NCBI RefSeq assembly: GCF_004361855.1
Contig: NZ_SNWQ01000009.1
Span: 124,001-188,000, forward strand
Length of the DNA stretch: 64,000 bases
Direction: 5' to 3'
From: Kribbella caucasensis
GTDB taxonomy: Bacteria > Actinomycetota > Actinomycetes > Propionibacteriales > Kribbellaceae
The notes under the pieces are model-generated. The model ran no database searches, was not told the DNA's origin, and saw only the letters and a program-made list of their open reading frames with translations. The position numbers were made by a program, and so were the translations under genes. This document shows positions 16,865-26,824 of the stretch, piece after piece (position 1 is the first letter of the stretch; each line of letters starts with the position of its first letter).

Positions 16865-17323
16865 TTAGCGCTGGCCGATGTGTTCGGAGACGGTGTCGAA
16901 GACGCGGCCGACGGCGGCGAAGTCCTCGGCCGAGACCAGATCGACCAGGTTCTCCCGGACGCCCTCGACGTGGTACGGCGCGGCGGTCTCGAGCAGGCCG
17001 AAACCGGCGTCGGTCAGCTCCGCCCAGACGCCACGCTTGTCGCTCGTGCAGGAGGTCCGCCGGACCAGGTCCGCGGCCTCCAGCCGGCCGACCGTGTGGG
17101 TCAGGCGGGAGCGGCTCTGGTGCAGCCGGTCGGCCAGCTCGGCCATCCGGAGCCGGCGGTCGGGCGCCTCGGAGAGGCGGACCAGGATCTCGTAGTCGTT
17201 GATGCCGAGTCCGAACTGACGCAGGTCGTCGTCGAGCTTCGCCATCAGGCGCGCCGTGCCCAGCAGGTACGCGCGCCACGCCACCTGCTGCTCGGAGTTC
17301 AGCCACCTGGTCCCAGTCGTCAT
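16865..17323 (-). CDS. MarR-family transcriptional regulator
   Basis: About 152 residues from ATG 17323, with a winged helix (INDYEILVRLSEAP, LRMAELADRLHQSRSRLTHTVGRLEAADLVRR) and wing residues DKRG. In-frame start codons further upstream would enter the promoter region of the divergent yceI gene and have no ribosome-binding site, so the shorter form is chosen. MarR and YceI genes are often divergent partners in actinobacteria, and this regulator probably controls both. Confidence 0.88.
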   Translation of the reverse strand: MTTGTRWLNSEQQVAWRAYLLGTARLMAKLDDDLRQFGLGINDYEILVRLSEAPDRRLRMAELADRLHQSRSRLTHTVGRLEAADLVRRTSCTSDKRGVWAELTDAGFGLLETAAPYHVEGVRENLVDLVSAEDFAAVGRVFDTVSEHIGQR

Positions 17324-17354
17324 CGTCACGCAGATTAGTGTACCGGGAATGTAG

Positions 17355-17383
17355 TTGACATTTAAATCGTTCATGCCTAGTGT
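17355..17383 (+). promoter_or_regulatory. Housekeeping-type promoter of the YceI gene
   Basis: TTGACA at 17355-17360, a 17-bp spacer and TAGTGT at 17378-17383: a perfect -35 and a TANNNT -10. It lies in an AT-rich patch in the divergent MarR/YceI intergenic region. The leader to the ATG at 17470 would be about 80 nt. Confidence 0.7.
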
Positions 17384-17469
17384 CGTAGCCAGACAGATTG
17401 AGCGTTGAACTTTCTGACCCGGCTGCGTCGCCCCCGACCAGATGCACTGAATGCCCCCGAGAGGAACCC

Positions 17470-18045
17470 ATGAGCGAGACCAAGACCACCGGTACCACCC
17501 CGACCAGCACCATCCCCGGCCTGGTCGCCGGTACCTACGCGATCGACACGAACCACAGTGAGATCGGCTTCACCGTCCGGCACCTGATGACCAAGGTCCG
17601 CGGCACCTTCAAGGAGTACGCCGGCGAGATCGTCGTCAAGGACACCCTGGAGGAGTCCACCGCGAACGTCACCGTCGAGCTGTCCTCGGTCGACACCCGC
17701 AGCGAGCAGCGGGACGGCCACCTGCGCTCCGGCGACTTCTTCGACGTGGAGAAGAGCCCGAAGATGTCGTTCGCGAGCACCGCACTGCGCGCCGAGGGTG
17801 ACGCCTACGTGCTGGCCGGCGACCTGACCATCAAGGACGTCACCAAGGCGATCGAGCTCGCCGTCGACTTCCTGGGTGTGGACCAGAACGCCTACGGCCA
17901 GACCATCATCGGCTTCGAGGCGACCGCTTCGATCAGCCGCAAGGACTGGGGCATCGACTTCAACGTGCCGCTCGAGGGTGGCAAGCTGCTCGTCGGTGAC
18001 AAGGTGGACATCCACCTCGACGTCCAGGCTGCTCTGCAGGCCTGA
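17470..18045 (+). CDS. YceI-family lipocalin-like protein
   Basis: 191 residues forming one YceI beta-barrel domain (YAIDTNHSEIGFTVRHLMTKVRGTF at the start, SRKDWGIDFNVPLEGG near the end). No signal peptide is visible, so it is probably cytoplasmic. YceI proteins bind polyisoprenoid-like lipids. The ATG at 17470 follows GAGGAACCC; an upstream in-frame start lacks a ribosome-binding site. Confidence 0.92.
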   Translation: MSETKTTGTTPTSTIPGLVAGTYAIDTNHSEIGFTVRHLMTKVRGTFKEYAGEIVVKDTLEESTANVTVELSSVDTRSEQRDGHLRSGDFFDVEKSPKMSFASTALRAEGDAYVLAGDLTIKDVTKAIELAVDFLGVDQNAYGQTIIGFEATASISRKDWGIDFNVPLEGGKLLVGDKVDIHLDVQAALQA

Positions 18046-18074
18046 TCCAGCCAGTTTTAGAAAGTCACCCAGTC

Positions 18075-18105
18075 AGAAAGCCCCGGGCGTGTCCCGGGGC
18101 TTTCT
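18075..18105. terminator. Hairpin terminator between yceI and the tetR-type gene
   Basis: A perfect 13-bp stem (18075-18087 with 18093-18105) with a 5-nt loop. The arms carry AGAAAG/CTTTCT, giving a T-rich run on both strands. It sits between convergent genes and so can act in both directions. Confidence 0.85.
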
Positions 18106-18719
18106 CATGTCTGGACCATCCGCTGTGCCAGCTCGGCGTACAGCTTCCCCAAGGCGGCCGGGTCGCCGCGATGGGGTGTGTACCAGCGGGCCACATCGAT
18201 CGACAGGGACAGTACGGCGAGGGTCGTGCCGGGCAGATCGTCCACGGCAAGGGACCCGTCGGCGACGCCGTCGGACAGCACCTGCTCGATCTGGGCCGAG
18301 ATCGCCCGCCGGATCGTCGCGACCTCGGCCAGATGTTCCGGGGTCAATGCGGCCAGCTCGTACTGGACCACTCGCGCGATCGTGTGGTGCTCGGCGTGCC
18401 AGGCGGTGAACGCCTCGACCATCGAGCGGAGCCGTTCCGCCGGGGAATCACCTGAATCGGCATCCCGCAGTACGTCGAGGGCCGCCTGGTGGCCGTACCG
18501 GCTGATCTCGAAGAGCAGCCGTTCCTTCGAGGGATAGTGGACGTAGAGCGCGGCGGGGGACATGCCGGCCCGGGAGGCGATGTCCCGGGTCGTGGTGGCC
18601 TGGAAGCCGCGTTCGGCGAACGCGTCGATGGCGCCGGTGAGCAGCCGGCGGGCGGCGGCGGGCTGGACATGCTCCCAGACCAGGGGGCTGGTGATCGCGG
18701 ACACGTTGACACCATGCAC
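18105..18719 (-). CDS. TetR-family repressor
   Basis: About 204 residues. The N-terminal HTH is complete (AIDAFAERGFQATTTRDIA, then the recognition helix in MSPAALYVHYPSKERLL) with an all-helical ligand domain behind it. A TTG at 18740 would lie inside the palindromic operator, so the GTG at 18719 is preferred; GTG 18704 is also possible. Divergent from the acyl-CoA dehydrogenase operon, which it probably represses, with an acyl-CoA-type ligand as inducer (inference from neighbours). Confidence 0.85.
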   Translation of the reverse strand: MHGVNVSAITSPLVWEHVQPAAARRLLTGAIDAFAERGFQATTTRDIASRAGMSPAALYVHYPSKERLLFEISRYGHQAALDVLRDADSGDSPAERLRSMVEAFTAWHAEHHTIARVVQYELAALTPEHLAEVATIRRAISAQIEQVLSDGVADGSLAVDDLPGTTLAVLSLSIDVARWYTPHRGDPAALGKLYAELAQRMVQT

Positions 18720-18731
18720 CGGATTGGCGAA

Positions 18732-18749
18732 GCTAAGCAAGCGCTTAGC
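18732..18749. promoter_or_regulatory. Palindromic TetR-type operator
   Basis: GCTAAGC, 4 bp, GCTTAGC: a perfect 7-bp-arm inverted repeat midway between the divergent TetR and acyl-CoA dehydrogenase starts. An adjacent GCG-AAGCGTT extends the partial symmetry. Confidence 0.65.
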
Positions 18750-18798
18750 GAAGCGTTAAAATTGATGCCGTGTGATTCGTCTCATCCAGGGAGGCCCC

Positions 18799-19944
18799 AT
18801 GCAGCGGATCATCTTCGGCGAGGACCACGACGCCTTCCGGGCCAGTGCCAAGGAGTACTGCGATCGCTCGCTGGTGCCCCGGATGGAACAGTTCCTCGAG
18901 GAGAAGACGATCGACCGGGCGGCCTGGCTCGAAGCCGGCAAGCAAGGGTTCCTCGGCCTGGACGTGCCGGAGGAGTACGGCGGGTCGAGTGTCGGCGACT
19001 ACCGGTTCAACGCGGTGTTCGCCGAAGAGGTGTCGAAGGTGTCCGCGTCGTTGTCGAGCTGTTTCGGCATCCACTTCGACTGCGCCGCGCCGTACCTGGT
19101 GGACCTGGGCACCGAGGAGCAGAAGCAGCGCTGGTTGCCGCGGTTCTGCTCTGGTGAGCTGATCGCCGCGATCGGGATGACCGAGCCGTCGGGTGGCTCC
19201 GACCTGGCCGCGCTGAAGACCACCGCGAAGAAGACCGACGGCGGCTGGGTGCTGAACGGGTCGAAGACCTTCATCACCAACGGCGACATGGCCGACCTGG
19301 TGATCACCGCGGCCCGGACCGACCCGGCCAAGGGCGCGAAGGGCATCACACTGTTCGCCGTCGAGGCCGGGATGGACGGGTTCGCCCGCGGCCGGAAGCT
19401 GGACAAGGTCGGGCAGACCGAGTCGGGGACGTCGGAGCTGTTCTTCGAGGACGTGTTCGTACCGGACGAGAACGTGCTCGGCGAGGTCGACCGGGGCTTC
19501 ATCCACATGATGGAGCGGCTGGCCCAGGAGCGGGTCGGCGCGGCGGTGTCGAACATCGCGCATGCGGTCCAGATCCTCGACGAGACGATCGAGTACGTGA
19601 AGAGCCGGAAGGCGTTCGGCCAGTCCGTCGGCTCGTTCCAGTACAACAAGTTCCTGCTCGCCGAACTGGTCACCAAGGCCGAGGTCACCCAGGCGTACGT
19701 CGACAATGCGATCGTCGCGCACGACGAGGACCGGCTGTCCGCGGTGGACGCGGCGAAGGCCAAGTGGTGGAGTGCGCACGTGCAGAACGAGATCCTGGAC
19801 GCGTGTGTCCAGTTGCACGGTGGCTACGGCTACATGAACGAGTACCGGGTGGCCCGCGCCTGGCGGGATGCCCGGGTGACCAAGATCTGGGCCGGCTCGA
19901 ACGAGATCATGAAGGAACTCATCGGCCGCGACCTCGGCCTCTAG
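18799..19944 (+). CDS. Acyl-CoA dehydrogenase
   Basis: 381 residues, normal for FAD-dependent acyl-CoA dehydrogenases. Signatures are GMTEPSGGSDLAALKT (FAD/substrate contact) and the C-terminal LHGGYGYMNEYRVARAWRD stretch. The catalytic-base position near the end cannot be assigned with certainty. The ATG at 18799 has GGGAGG 4 bp upstream. First gene of a fatty-acid or branched-acid degradation operon with a thiolase and an SDR. Confidence 0.95.
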   Translation: MQRIIFGEDHDAFRASAKEYCDRSLVPRMEQFLEEKTIDRAAWLEAGKQGFLGLDVPEEYGGSSVGDYRFNAVFAEEVSKVSASLSSCFGIHFDCAAPYLVDLGTEEQKQRWLPRFCSGELIAAIGMTEPSGGSDLAALKTTAKKTDGGWVLNGSKTFITNGDMADLVITAARTDPAKGAKGITLFAVEAGMDGFARGRKLDKVGQTESGTSELFFEDVFVPDENVLGEVDRGFIHMMERLAQERVGAAVSNIAHAVQILDETIEYVKSRKAFGQSVGSFQYNKFLLAELVTKAEVTQAYVDNAIVAHDEDRLSAVDAAKAKWWSAHVQNEILDACVQLHGGYGYMNEYRVARAWRDARVTKIWAGSNEIMKELIGRDLGL

Positions 19945-19959
19945 GAAGGACCAGCAGTC

Positions 19960-21179
<1,220 letters not shown>

Positions 21180-21180
<1 letters not shown>

Positions 21181-21935
21181 TGAGCTTGAAGCAGCGGACG
21201 GCGATCGTCACCGGTGCGTCCCGGGGTATCGGCCTGGCGGTCGCCCAGCGGCTGGTGGCCGACGGCGCCCGCGTGGTGATCACCGGGCGTACCCAGGAGA
21301 CGTTGGACCAGGCCGTGGAAACCCTTGGCGGCCAGGAGAACGCACTGGCCGTCGCGGGGAAGGCGGCCGACCCCGAGCACCGGGCGAAGGTGATCGAGAC
21401 CGCGGTCACGGCGTACGGGTCGGTCGATCTGCTGGTCAACAACACCGGGATCAACCCGATCTACGGCTCGTTGCTGGACGTCGACAGCGCGGTGGCGGCC
21501 AAGATGGTCGACACCAACGTGCTCGCCGCGATCGCCTGGGTGAAGGCCTGCCGCGATGCGTGGATGGGCGAGCACGGTGGTGCCGTCGTCAACCTGTCGT
21601 CCGTGGCCGGCCTGGCCCCGTCGCCCGGGATCGGCTGGTACGGCGCTACGAAGGCGATGCTGTCCCGGGTGACGATGGAACTCGCGATCGAACTGGCCCC
21701 GGCGATCCGGATCAACGCCGTCGCTCCCGCGGTGGTGAAGACCAAGTTCGCCGGGGCACTGTACGAGGGTCGCGAGGACGAGGTCGCCGCGACCTATCCG
21801 CTGCAGCGCCTCGGCCGGCCGGAGGACGTCGCCTCGCTGGTCTGGTTCCTGCTCTCCGACGAGTCGTCCTGGATCACCGGGCAGACCATAACCATCGACG
21901 GCGGCCTGACCCTCAAGGGCGGCATCGTCCAGTAG
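21180..21935 (+). CDS. SDR-family oxidoreductase (FabG-like)
   Basis: 251 residues. TGASRGIG, NNTG, a Ser in NLSS and YGATK give a complete SDR set. The ATG overlaps the thiolase TGA by one base (TGATG), so translation is coupled. In this operon it is best placed as a 3-hydroxyacyl-CoA or 3-oxoacyl reductase-type enzyme, though SDR substrate cannot be read from sequence. Confidence 0.93.
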
Positions 21936-21938
21936 CGG

Positions 21939-22661
21939 TCAGAGGCCGGCGCACTGGCCCGTCTTCGAACCGCCGCCGTCGGTTCCGGCGACGTTGCCGC
22001 TGCCCGTCGGTGCCGGGCTGTTGTCCGTGCAGTCGATGTTGTCGCCGGCCCGGTTGTTCGAGATGACCGTGCCGCCGAGGTTCTTGCTCACGTTCAGGTT
22101 GTCGACGATCGTGTTGCCTCGTACCCAGGTGCCGTTGGAGTTCTCCTGGACGAGCAGCGCGTCGCCTGCCCGGTTGTTGTCCACGACCGCTCCACCACGG
22201 TTCTTGGCCACGAAACCGGGCGACTCGGTGAACGTCGATCCGGTCAGGGTGGCCCGGCCGGAGTTCTCGACGAGTTCCACCCCGCCGAACGGTGTGGAGC
22301 CGGTGAACGTCGCGGTGATGCCCTTGCTGAACTGGACGTGGCCGACGACGTACGAGCCCGAGGTGATGGACGCGAGCCGTGCCTGAGTGGCCAGGGCGTC
22401 GCCTTCCACCCTGATCCGGGTGGCCCGCAGGGTCGAGTTGATCTTGACCTCGAGGCTGCCGAGGATGTGGGTTCCGGTCAACGTACAGGTCGCGCCGTCG
22501 GGCACGACGAGCTTGCCGGGGATGGTGGTGGCGCCGATGCTGCCCGTGCAGTTGGTGTCCGGCGCGAACAGCTCCGGTTCGGCCGGTTCGGCGGCGACCG
22601 CCGGCGTGGCCGCGAGCACTGTCAGCGTCAGGGTTCCGAGTACAGCCATGATCCGCTTCAC
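21939..22661 (-). CDS. Secreted beta-helix-like protein, unknown function
   Basis: 240 residues from a GTG start preceded by AGGAG. A Sec signal peptide covers about residues 1-23 (MAVLGTLTLTVLAATPAVAAE, cleavage after AVAA). The mature protein has short Val/Ile/Asn-rich repeats such as VVDNNRAGDALLVQEN and VISNNRAGDNIDC, the pattern of a right-handed parallel beta-helix. Two cysteine pairs, near the N-terminus and the C-terminus, could form disulfides. No catalytic motif recognised. It ends 4 bp from the convergent SDR operon. Confidence 0.8.
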   Translation of the reverse strand: MKRIMAVLGTLTLTVLAATPAVAAEPAEPELFAPDTNCTGSIGATTIPGKLVVPDGATCTLTGTHILGSLEVKINSTLRATRIRVEGDALATQARLASITSGSYVVGHVQFSKGITATFTGSTPFGGVELVENSGRATLTGSTFTESPGFVAKNRGGAVVDNNRAGDALLVQENSNGTWVRGNTIVDNLNVSKNLGGTVISNNRAGDNIDCTDNSPAPTGSGNVAGTDGGGSKTGQCAGL

Positions 22662-22737
22662 TTCACACTCTCCTCAGATTTCTTGCGGGTGGGGGCCCGT
22701 CGATCGAGGACGTTCGTGTGGCCGGGTGAACGCGTCA

Positions 22738-22803
22738 TGAGACGAGGGTGAGAAGCCGTCCTCGGCCGCTGACGAGATGAGAAAGGTCCTCATCTGGGTG
22801 AGA
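22738..22803. promoter_or_regulatory. Repeated TGAGA motifs upstream of the response regulator
   Basis: TGAGA occurs at 22738, 22749 (11 bp apart), 22778 and 22799 (21 bp apart). GATGAG/CTCATC forms a small inverted repeat at 22776-22794. Spacing near one or two helical turns is typical of OmpR/PhoB-type sites, so autoregulation or control of the divergent secreted-protein gene is plausible. Confidence 0.35.
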
Positions 22804-22883
22804 GGATCTTCATATTTCGCCGCCAGGCCGGGCGACTGCTCCTAGGCTCTGACCGCCGTGAGCGGCGGATGAGGTGGGGAACG

Positions 22884-23582
22884 ATGAGCCGGGTGCTGAT
22901 CGCCGAGGACGAGGACCGGATCGCGTCGTTCGTCGCCAAAGGACTGCGTGCGAGCGGGTTCACCCCCACCGTCGTGTCCGATGGTGCGAAGGCGCTGACA
23001 TACGCGCTCGGTGACGAGTTCGATCTACTGGTGCTGGATCTCGGCCTGCCGTTGCTGGACGGACTCCAGGTGCTCGCCGACCTGCGGGCCGCCGGCACCG
23101 CGATACCGATCGTGATCCTGACCGCGCGCAGCTCGGTGGCGGACACGGTCGCCGGATTCGACTGCGGGGCCGACGACTACATCAGCAAACCGTTCCGGTT
23201 CGAGGACCTGCTGACCCGGATCCGGCTGCGGTTGCGCGGCGACCGGTCGGCGGAGGTCATGGTGCTGCGCTACCAGGACCTGGTGCTGGACCTGAGGACC
23301 CGGCGCGCGGCGGTCGGTCCGCGGGTGGTCGAGCTCACTGCCCGGGAGTCCGTGCTGGTCGAGGCGTTCCTGCGCAGTCGCGGCAAGGTGCTGTCCCGCG
23401 AGCAACTGCTGACCCAGGTCTGGGGCGCCGACTTCGACTCCGGCTCGAATCTCGTCGACGTTTACGTCGGATACCTGCGGCGCAAACTCGGGCCGGAGCG
23501 GATCGAGACCGTCCGGGGGCTTGGCTACCGGCTGTGGCACCAGCCGTTGCCTGAGACAACGACTGGTGCCGGGGCCCGGTAG
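22884..23582 (+). CDS. OmpR/PhoB-family response regulator (orphan)
   Basis: 232 residues. The receiver domain has the acidic pocket EDED, the phospho-acceptor Asp in LLVLDLGLPLLDG, the Thr in LTAR and the Lys in SKPF. A winged-helix effector domain follows (LTARESVLVEAFLRSRGKVLSREQLL ... VDVYVGYLRRKLG). The ATG at 22884 has GAGGTGGGG upstream and is preferred to an ATG 15 bp earlier. No histidine kinase lies beside it. Confidence 0.93.
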   Translation: MSRVLIAEDEDRIASFVAKGLRASGFTPTVVSDGAKALTYALGDEFDLLVLDLGLPLLDGLQVLADLRAAGTAIPIVILTARSSVADTVAGFDCGADDYISKPFRFEDLLTRIRLRLRGDRSAEVMVLRYQDLVLDLRTRRAAVGPRVVELTARESVLVEAFLRSRGKVLSREQLLTQVWGADFDSGSNLVDVYVGYLRRKLGPERIETVRGLGYRLWHQPLPETTTGAGAR

Positions 23583-23585
23583 TGC

Positions 23586-24146
23586 TTACGGCTGCCTGCC
23601 CATCCAGGCGGCCAGCTGGTCGTACGCCGGTGCGCCGTCGCTCACGTCGACCGGCGGGGCGAAGGGGATGGGTCCGCCACGGGGTTCCGCGGGGACGAAC
23701 TGCTTCACCATCGGCAGAACTGTGGTGGCCAGCTCGTGGTTGAGCAGATCGGTCCGGCTGATGGCGGTGGCGAGGTCCCAACCGTGGGTGGTGAGCTCGC
23801 CGGTGTAGGCGCCGATCGCGGCCGCGCCCGGAAGCGTTGCCCACGGCAACTTGCAGATCCGGGTGAGGACCGCGTCGTCGGCGAGGGTGGTGTCGACGGC
23901 CGCGCGGTACGTCTTCCAGTCCGCTGACCAGTCCTCGGTCTCGGTGAGGACCGGGATGTCGAGGGCGTTTCCGCCGTTCAGGGCGAGGTCGATCCGGCGT
24001 ACGACGCTGAGCAGGTGGCTGACCAGGTCCCGGACGGCGTACTCGTCGCAGGGCGTCGGCAGGGACAGGTGCTCCGGGCGGACGGCGTCGATGAGCGAGC
24101 CGGCCTGGTCCAGCGCGAGCCCGATTGCGGGGCGTGGATCGGTCAT
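23586..24146 (-). CDS. TIGR03086-type metal-binding DinB/MDMPI-like protein
   Basis: 186 residues. A four-helix bundle of the mycothiol-dependent maleylpyruvate isomerase/DinB type, with His residues expected to bind metal (DLVSHLL, TTHGWDLA) and the start pattern LDQAGSLIDAVRPEHLSLPTPCDEY. Members are mycothiol-linked enzymes or unknowns. The ATG at 24146 has AAGGAG upstream. Divergent from a WYL regulator with a shared palindrome between them. Confidence 0.87.
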   Translation of the reverse strand: MTDPRPAIGLALDQAGSLIDAVRPEHLSLPTPCDEYAVRDLVSHLLSVVRRIDLALNGGNALDIPVLTETEDWSADWKTYRAAVDTTLADDAVLTRICKLPWATLPGAAAIGAYTGELTTHGWDLATAISRTDLLNHELATTVLPMVKQFVPAEPRGGPIPFAPPVDVSDGAPAYDQLAAWMGRQP

Positions 24147-24195
24147 GGGGTGGAACTCCTTAGTGGTTCGGTTGTGGAGTCCAGCCTCGTTGGTC

Positions 24196-24220
24196 ATATG
24201 CGACAACGAGTGTCGTATAT
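24196..24220. promoter_or_regulatory. Operator palindrome shared by the divergent DinB-like and WYL genes
   Basis: ATATGCGACA, 5 bp, TGTCGTATAT: 9 of 10 bases symmetrical, in an AT-rich patch 20 bp before the regulator ATG. Position implies binding by the WYL regulator and control in both directions. Confidence 0.65.
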
Positions 24221-24240
24221 CTCTGACATCATTTGGATCT

Positions 24241-25218
24241 ATGAGAGCCGACCGGTTGTTGCGGATCATCCTGCTGCTGCAACGGCATCCCCGGTTGAGT
24301 GCGCGCGAGCTCGCCGAGCGTCTGGAGGTGTCCACGCGCACGGTGATGCGGGACATGGAGGCGTTGTCGGCGGCCGGCGTACCGGTCTACACCGAGCGCG
24401 GGCGTAACGGGGGATGTGTTCTGTTGCCTGGGTATCGGGCCGATGTGAGCGGGCTGACTCCGCGGGAGGCGCAGGCGTTGTTCGCGTGGACCGGTCCTGC
24501 GTTGTCGGAGGAGTTGGGGCTGCGGGACGCGTTGCAGTCGGCGATGGGGAAGTTGTCGGCGACGTTGCCCGTGCGGTTGCAGGACGAGGCGGAGGCGTTG
24601 TCGGGTTCGATCGTGGTGGACCGGCGTCGGTGGTTCGCCGAGGCGGAGGACAACGGTGCCCTTCCCGTACTACGCCAGGCCGTGGTCAACCGTCGTCGGG
24701 TGCGCCTGCGGTACGCGTCGGCCACCGACGGCAAGCCGGTACGCCGTACGGTCGACCCCTGGGGACTCGTGGAGCAAGCCGGCCGGTGGTATCTGGTCGG
24801 CACCCATCGCGGCAGCCCGAGGATGTTCCGGGTGTCGCGGGTCGCGTCGGTCGACGTACTGGACGAGGTCGCCGATCGCCCGGCCGGCCTGGATCTTCGG
24901 GCGGAGTGGGGGCGGTTGCGGTCCGGGTTGGAGGAGTTGAACCGGCCGGTCGGGGTGGATGTGGTGGTGCGGGCGCGGCCGTCGGAGGCGGGCGTGTTCC
25001 GGCGGATCGCGGCGCCGATGCTGGTGAGTGGGGGACCGGTCCGCGAGGTGCCGGCGGAGGGGGACGACTGGACGCGTTTGGCGATGCGGTTCCGGGTGCG
25101 GCAGGCGGCTTGTGCGGTGTTGCTCGGGTTCGGGAGCGATGTCGAGGTGCTCGAGCCGCCGGATCTCCGCGCGGAACTGCTCCGTCGCGCCCGCGAGGCG
25201 GTGGAGGTCTACGGCTGA
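24241..25218 (+). CDS. WYL-domain (YafY-like) transcriptional regulator
   Basis: 325 residues. N-terminal HTH_11 winged helix (RLLRIILLLQRHPRLSARELAERLEVSTRTVMRDM), then a WYL domain near residues 135-210 with the motif VEQAGRWYLVGTHR, and the WCX C-terminal region. WYL domains sense ligands or nucleic acids. The start is at ATG 24241, directly after the palindrome; upstream in-frame codons would overlap the divergent gene. Confidence 0.92.
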   Translation: MRADRLLRIILLLQRHPRLSARELAERLEVSTRTVMRDMEALSAAGVPVYTERGRNGGCVLLPGYRADVSGLTPREAQALFAWTGPALSEELGLRDALQSAMGKLSATLPVRLQDEAEALSGSIVVDRRRWFAEAEDNGALPVLRQAVVNRRRVRLRYASATDGKPVRRTVDPWGLVEQAGRWYLVGTHRGSPRMFRVSRVASVDVLDEVADRPAGLDLRAEWGRLRSGLEELNRPVGVDVVVRARPSEAGVFRRIAAPMLVSGGPVREVPAEGDDWTRLAMRFRVRQAACAVLLGFGSDVEVLEPPDLRAELLRRAREAVEVYG

Positions 25219-25285
25219 CCTCGGACAGGTACTGGGGACCGCGGTCATGAAGCGGGGCGGCGGTCAAGCGGGAATCGCGGCGAGA

Positions 25286-25370
25286 ACTGGGGACCTCGGT
25301 CAAGAAGTGGGGACCTCGGACACGTTATTTTCCTGTTCACGGTCCCGGTTTCTTGTTCACGGGTCCCGGC
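25286..25370. repeat. Dispersed palindromic repeat, copy A (copy B at 63209-63298)
   Basis: The core at 25310-25346 is an inverted repeat, GGGACCTCGGACA ... TGTTCACGGTCCC, around an AT-rich loop. It matches the 37-bp core at 63230-63266 at about 30 of 37 positions with identical length. Flanking GGGACC-type and CAAGAAG-type motifs recur on both sides in both copies. The gap 25219-25403 holds no gene, only several degenerate copies of this motif. Confidence 0.7.
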
Positions 25371-25403
25371 TTCTTGGTCGCGGTCCCGGTTTGGGGCGGG
25401 TGG

Positions 25404-25940
25404 TCAGCGGGTCGGGGTGGGTTGGCGGTGGGCGGTGAAGCGTTGGCGGATGGTGATGGTGCCGTCTTCGGATTCGTCTTCGTTGCGCCAGTGGAAGCCG
25501 GTGTCGCTGATGTCGGTGAAGATCCAGCGGGTCTTGTGGGCTTGGGGTTCGCGGGCTTCGAGGACGATCGAGTTGTCGCCCGGGTGACCGATGAAGGTCA
25601 TCACGAATGCGTTGCGGGGCCCCATCCAGGTGGAGCGGAAGGCGTTCAGTGGGGGGTCCCAGATGCGGATCGTGAGTCCCCATTCGCCGTCGCCGTCGAT
25701 CGCGCGGGTTGCGCGGCTCGGGGTGATCCAGATGTCGGCTACCGCGCGGCCGTCGAGGACCCAGGCGAAGTGCCATTCGCCTTTCAGCTCGCGGACTACC
25801 TTGCCGTCGTCGCCGTAGAACACGACGTCGAGGTCCCAGCTGCCGATCAGCGGCGCGAACACCTGGAACGGCGCCACGAACTCGGGTCGCGGCCCGTCGG
25901 AAACCATCAACTCGGCCAGCACCTGCGCAGGATCGCTCAT
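25404..25940 (-). CDS. DUF1579-like lipocalin-type protein
   Basis: 178 residues. The pattern FAPLIGSWDLDVVFY ... GEWHFAWVLDGRAVADIW is typical of DUF1579-like single-domain beta-barrels; ligand and role are unknown. The ATG at 25940 is chosen because the domain begins soon after. A 16-bp perfect palindrome lies 23-38 bp upstream. No signal peptide. Confidence 0.8.
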   Translation of the reverse strand: MSDPAQVLAELMVSDGPRPEFVAPFQVFAPLIGSWDLDVVFYGDDGKVVRELKGEWHFAWVLDGRAVADIWITPSRATRAIDGDGEWGLTIRIWDPPLNAFRSTWMGPRNAFVMTFIGHPGDNSIVLEAREPQAHKTRWIFTDISDTGFHWRNEDESEDGTITIRQRFTAHRQPTPTR

Positions 25941-25962
25941 GCATGACAGTTTACACCCGGAC

Positions 25963-25978
25963 TGACAGCATGCTGTCA
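25963..25978. promoter_or_regulatory. Perfect 16-bp palindrome, likely operator
   Basis: TGACAGCATGCTGTCA is its own reverse complement and lies just upstream of the DUF1579-like start, with a further TGACAG half-site at 25944. On the minus strand a TTGACA at the palindrome edge suggests overlap with a -35 element. The rest of the gap (25980-26104) is strongly purine-rich on the plus strand with no gene. Confidence 0.55.
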
Positions 25979-26104
25979 AGAAGGAAAGGGGAGGCGAGGC
26001 GGGGAAGCAGAGGGCGCGGAGGCGTGGGGTGGGCGGGGGAGGCGGAGTGCGCGGGCGAGGCGGCGGGGTGTGGGGTGGGGCGGCGGGTGGAGGGCGGGTC
26101 GGGC

Positions 26105-26824
26105 TTAGTCGGCGGTGGAGAGGATCAGGGTGCGGAGGCGGGTTATGGCGAGGCATAGGGCGGCGGTGGTTACTGCGGTCAGGAGGATCAGGCTGATGGG
26201 GAGTTTGACGTCTGAGGTGACCGAGGGGAGGTCGGTGAGGCGCTGGATGATCGCGAGTGACCACTGCTGGACCGAGAGCACCTTCACGCCGTCGACGTAC
26301 TGGCCCAGGACGCTTTCCCACAGCAGCGAGTACAGCAAGCCGATCGTGACCGCGCTGCTCGACATCACCGACAGGGCGACGAAGATCGCGGTGTAGGCGA
26401 TCCCCGCGGCGAGCGCGCCCACTCCGAACGCTGCCGCGGTCTGCGCGTCGCCGGGGTCGAGGATCAGACCGGACACCACGATCGGTACCACGCCGAGCAC
26501 CAGGATCACCCCGACAGCGACCGCCGCCTTGGTCAGGATGATCGTGGACCGCTTGATCGGCTTGCTCAGCAGATAAACGATCGAGCCGTCGTCGATCTCG
26601 GTCGCGATCGCGCCGGTCCCGGCGATCAGCGCGACCAGCGGCAGGATCACCGCGAGCCCGAGTTGCTGCAGCATCGCCGGCGCCAGTCCCGACTTGTCGT
26701 CGACGGTGAACGCGAGCAGCACGCAGAGCCCGACGAACACCCCGGGCAGGATGTACAGCAGCAACCCGCGCCGGTGCCCGAACAACGTGGCCAGCGTCAA
26801 TCGCACGATCGTCCGGACGATCAT
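26105..26824 (-). CDS. ABC-2-type transporter permease
   Basis: 239 residues with six predicted membrane spans (LLLYILPGVFVGLCVLLAF, LGLAVILPLVALIAGTGAI, ILVLGVVPIVVSGLI and others). Last gene of a four-gene operon; its start overlaps the stop of the upstream ATPase. It would form the membrane half of the second exporter. Substrate unknown. Confidence 0.9.
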   Translation of the reverse strand: MIVRTIVRLTLATLFGHRRGLLLYILPGVFVGLCVLLAFTVDDKSGLAPAMLQQLGLAVILPLVALIAGTGAIATEIDDGSIVYLLSKPIKRSTIILTKAAVAVGVILVLGVVPIVVSGLILDPGDAQTAAAFGVGALAAGIAYTAIFVALSVMSSSAVTIGLLYSLLWESVLGQYVDGVKVLSVQQWSLAIIQRLTDLPSVTSDVKLPISLILLTAVTTAALCLAITRLRTLILSTAD

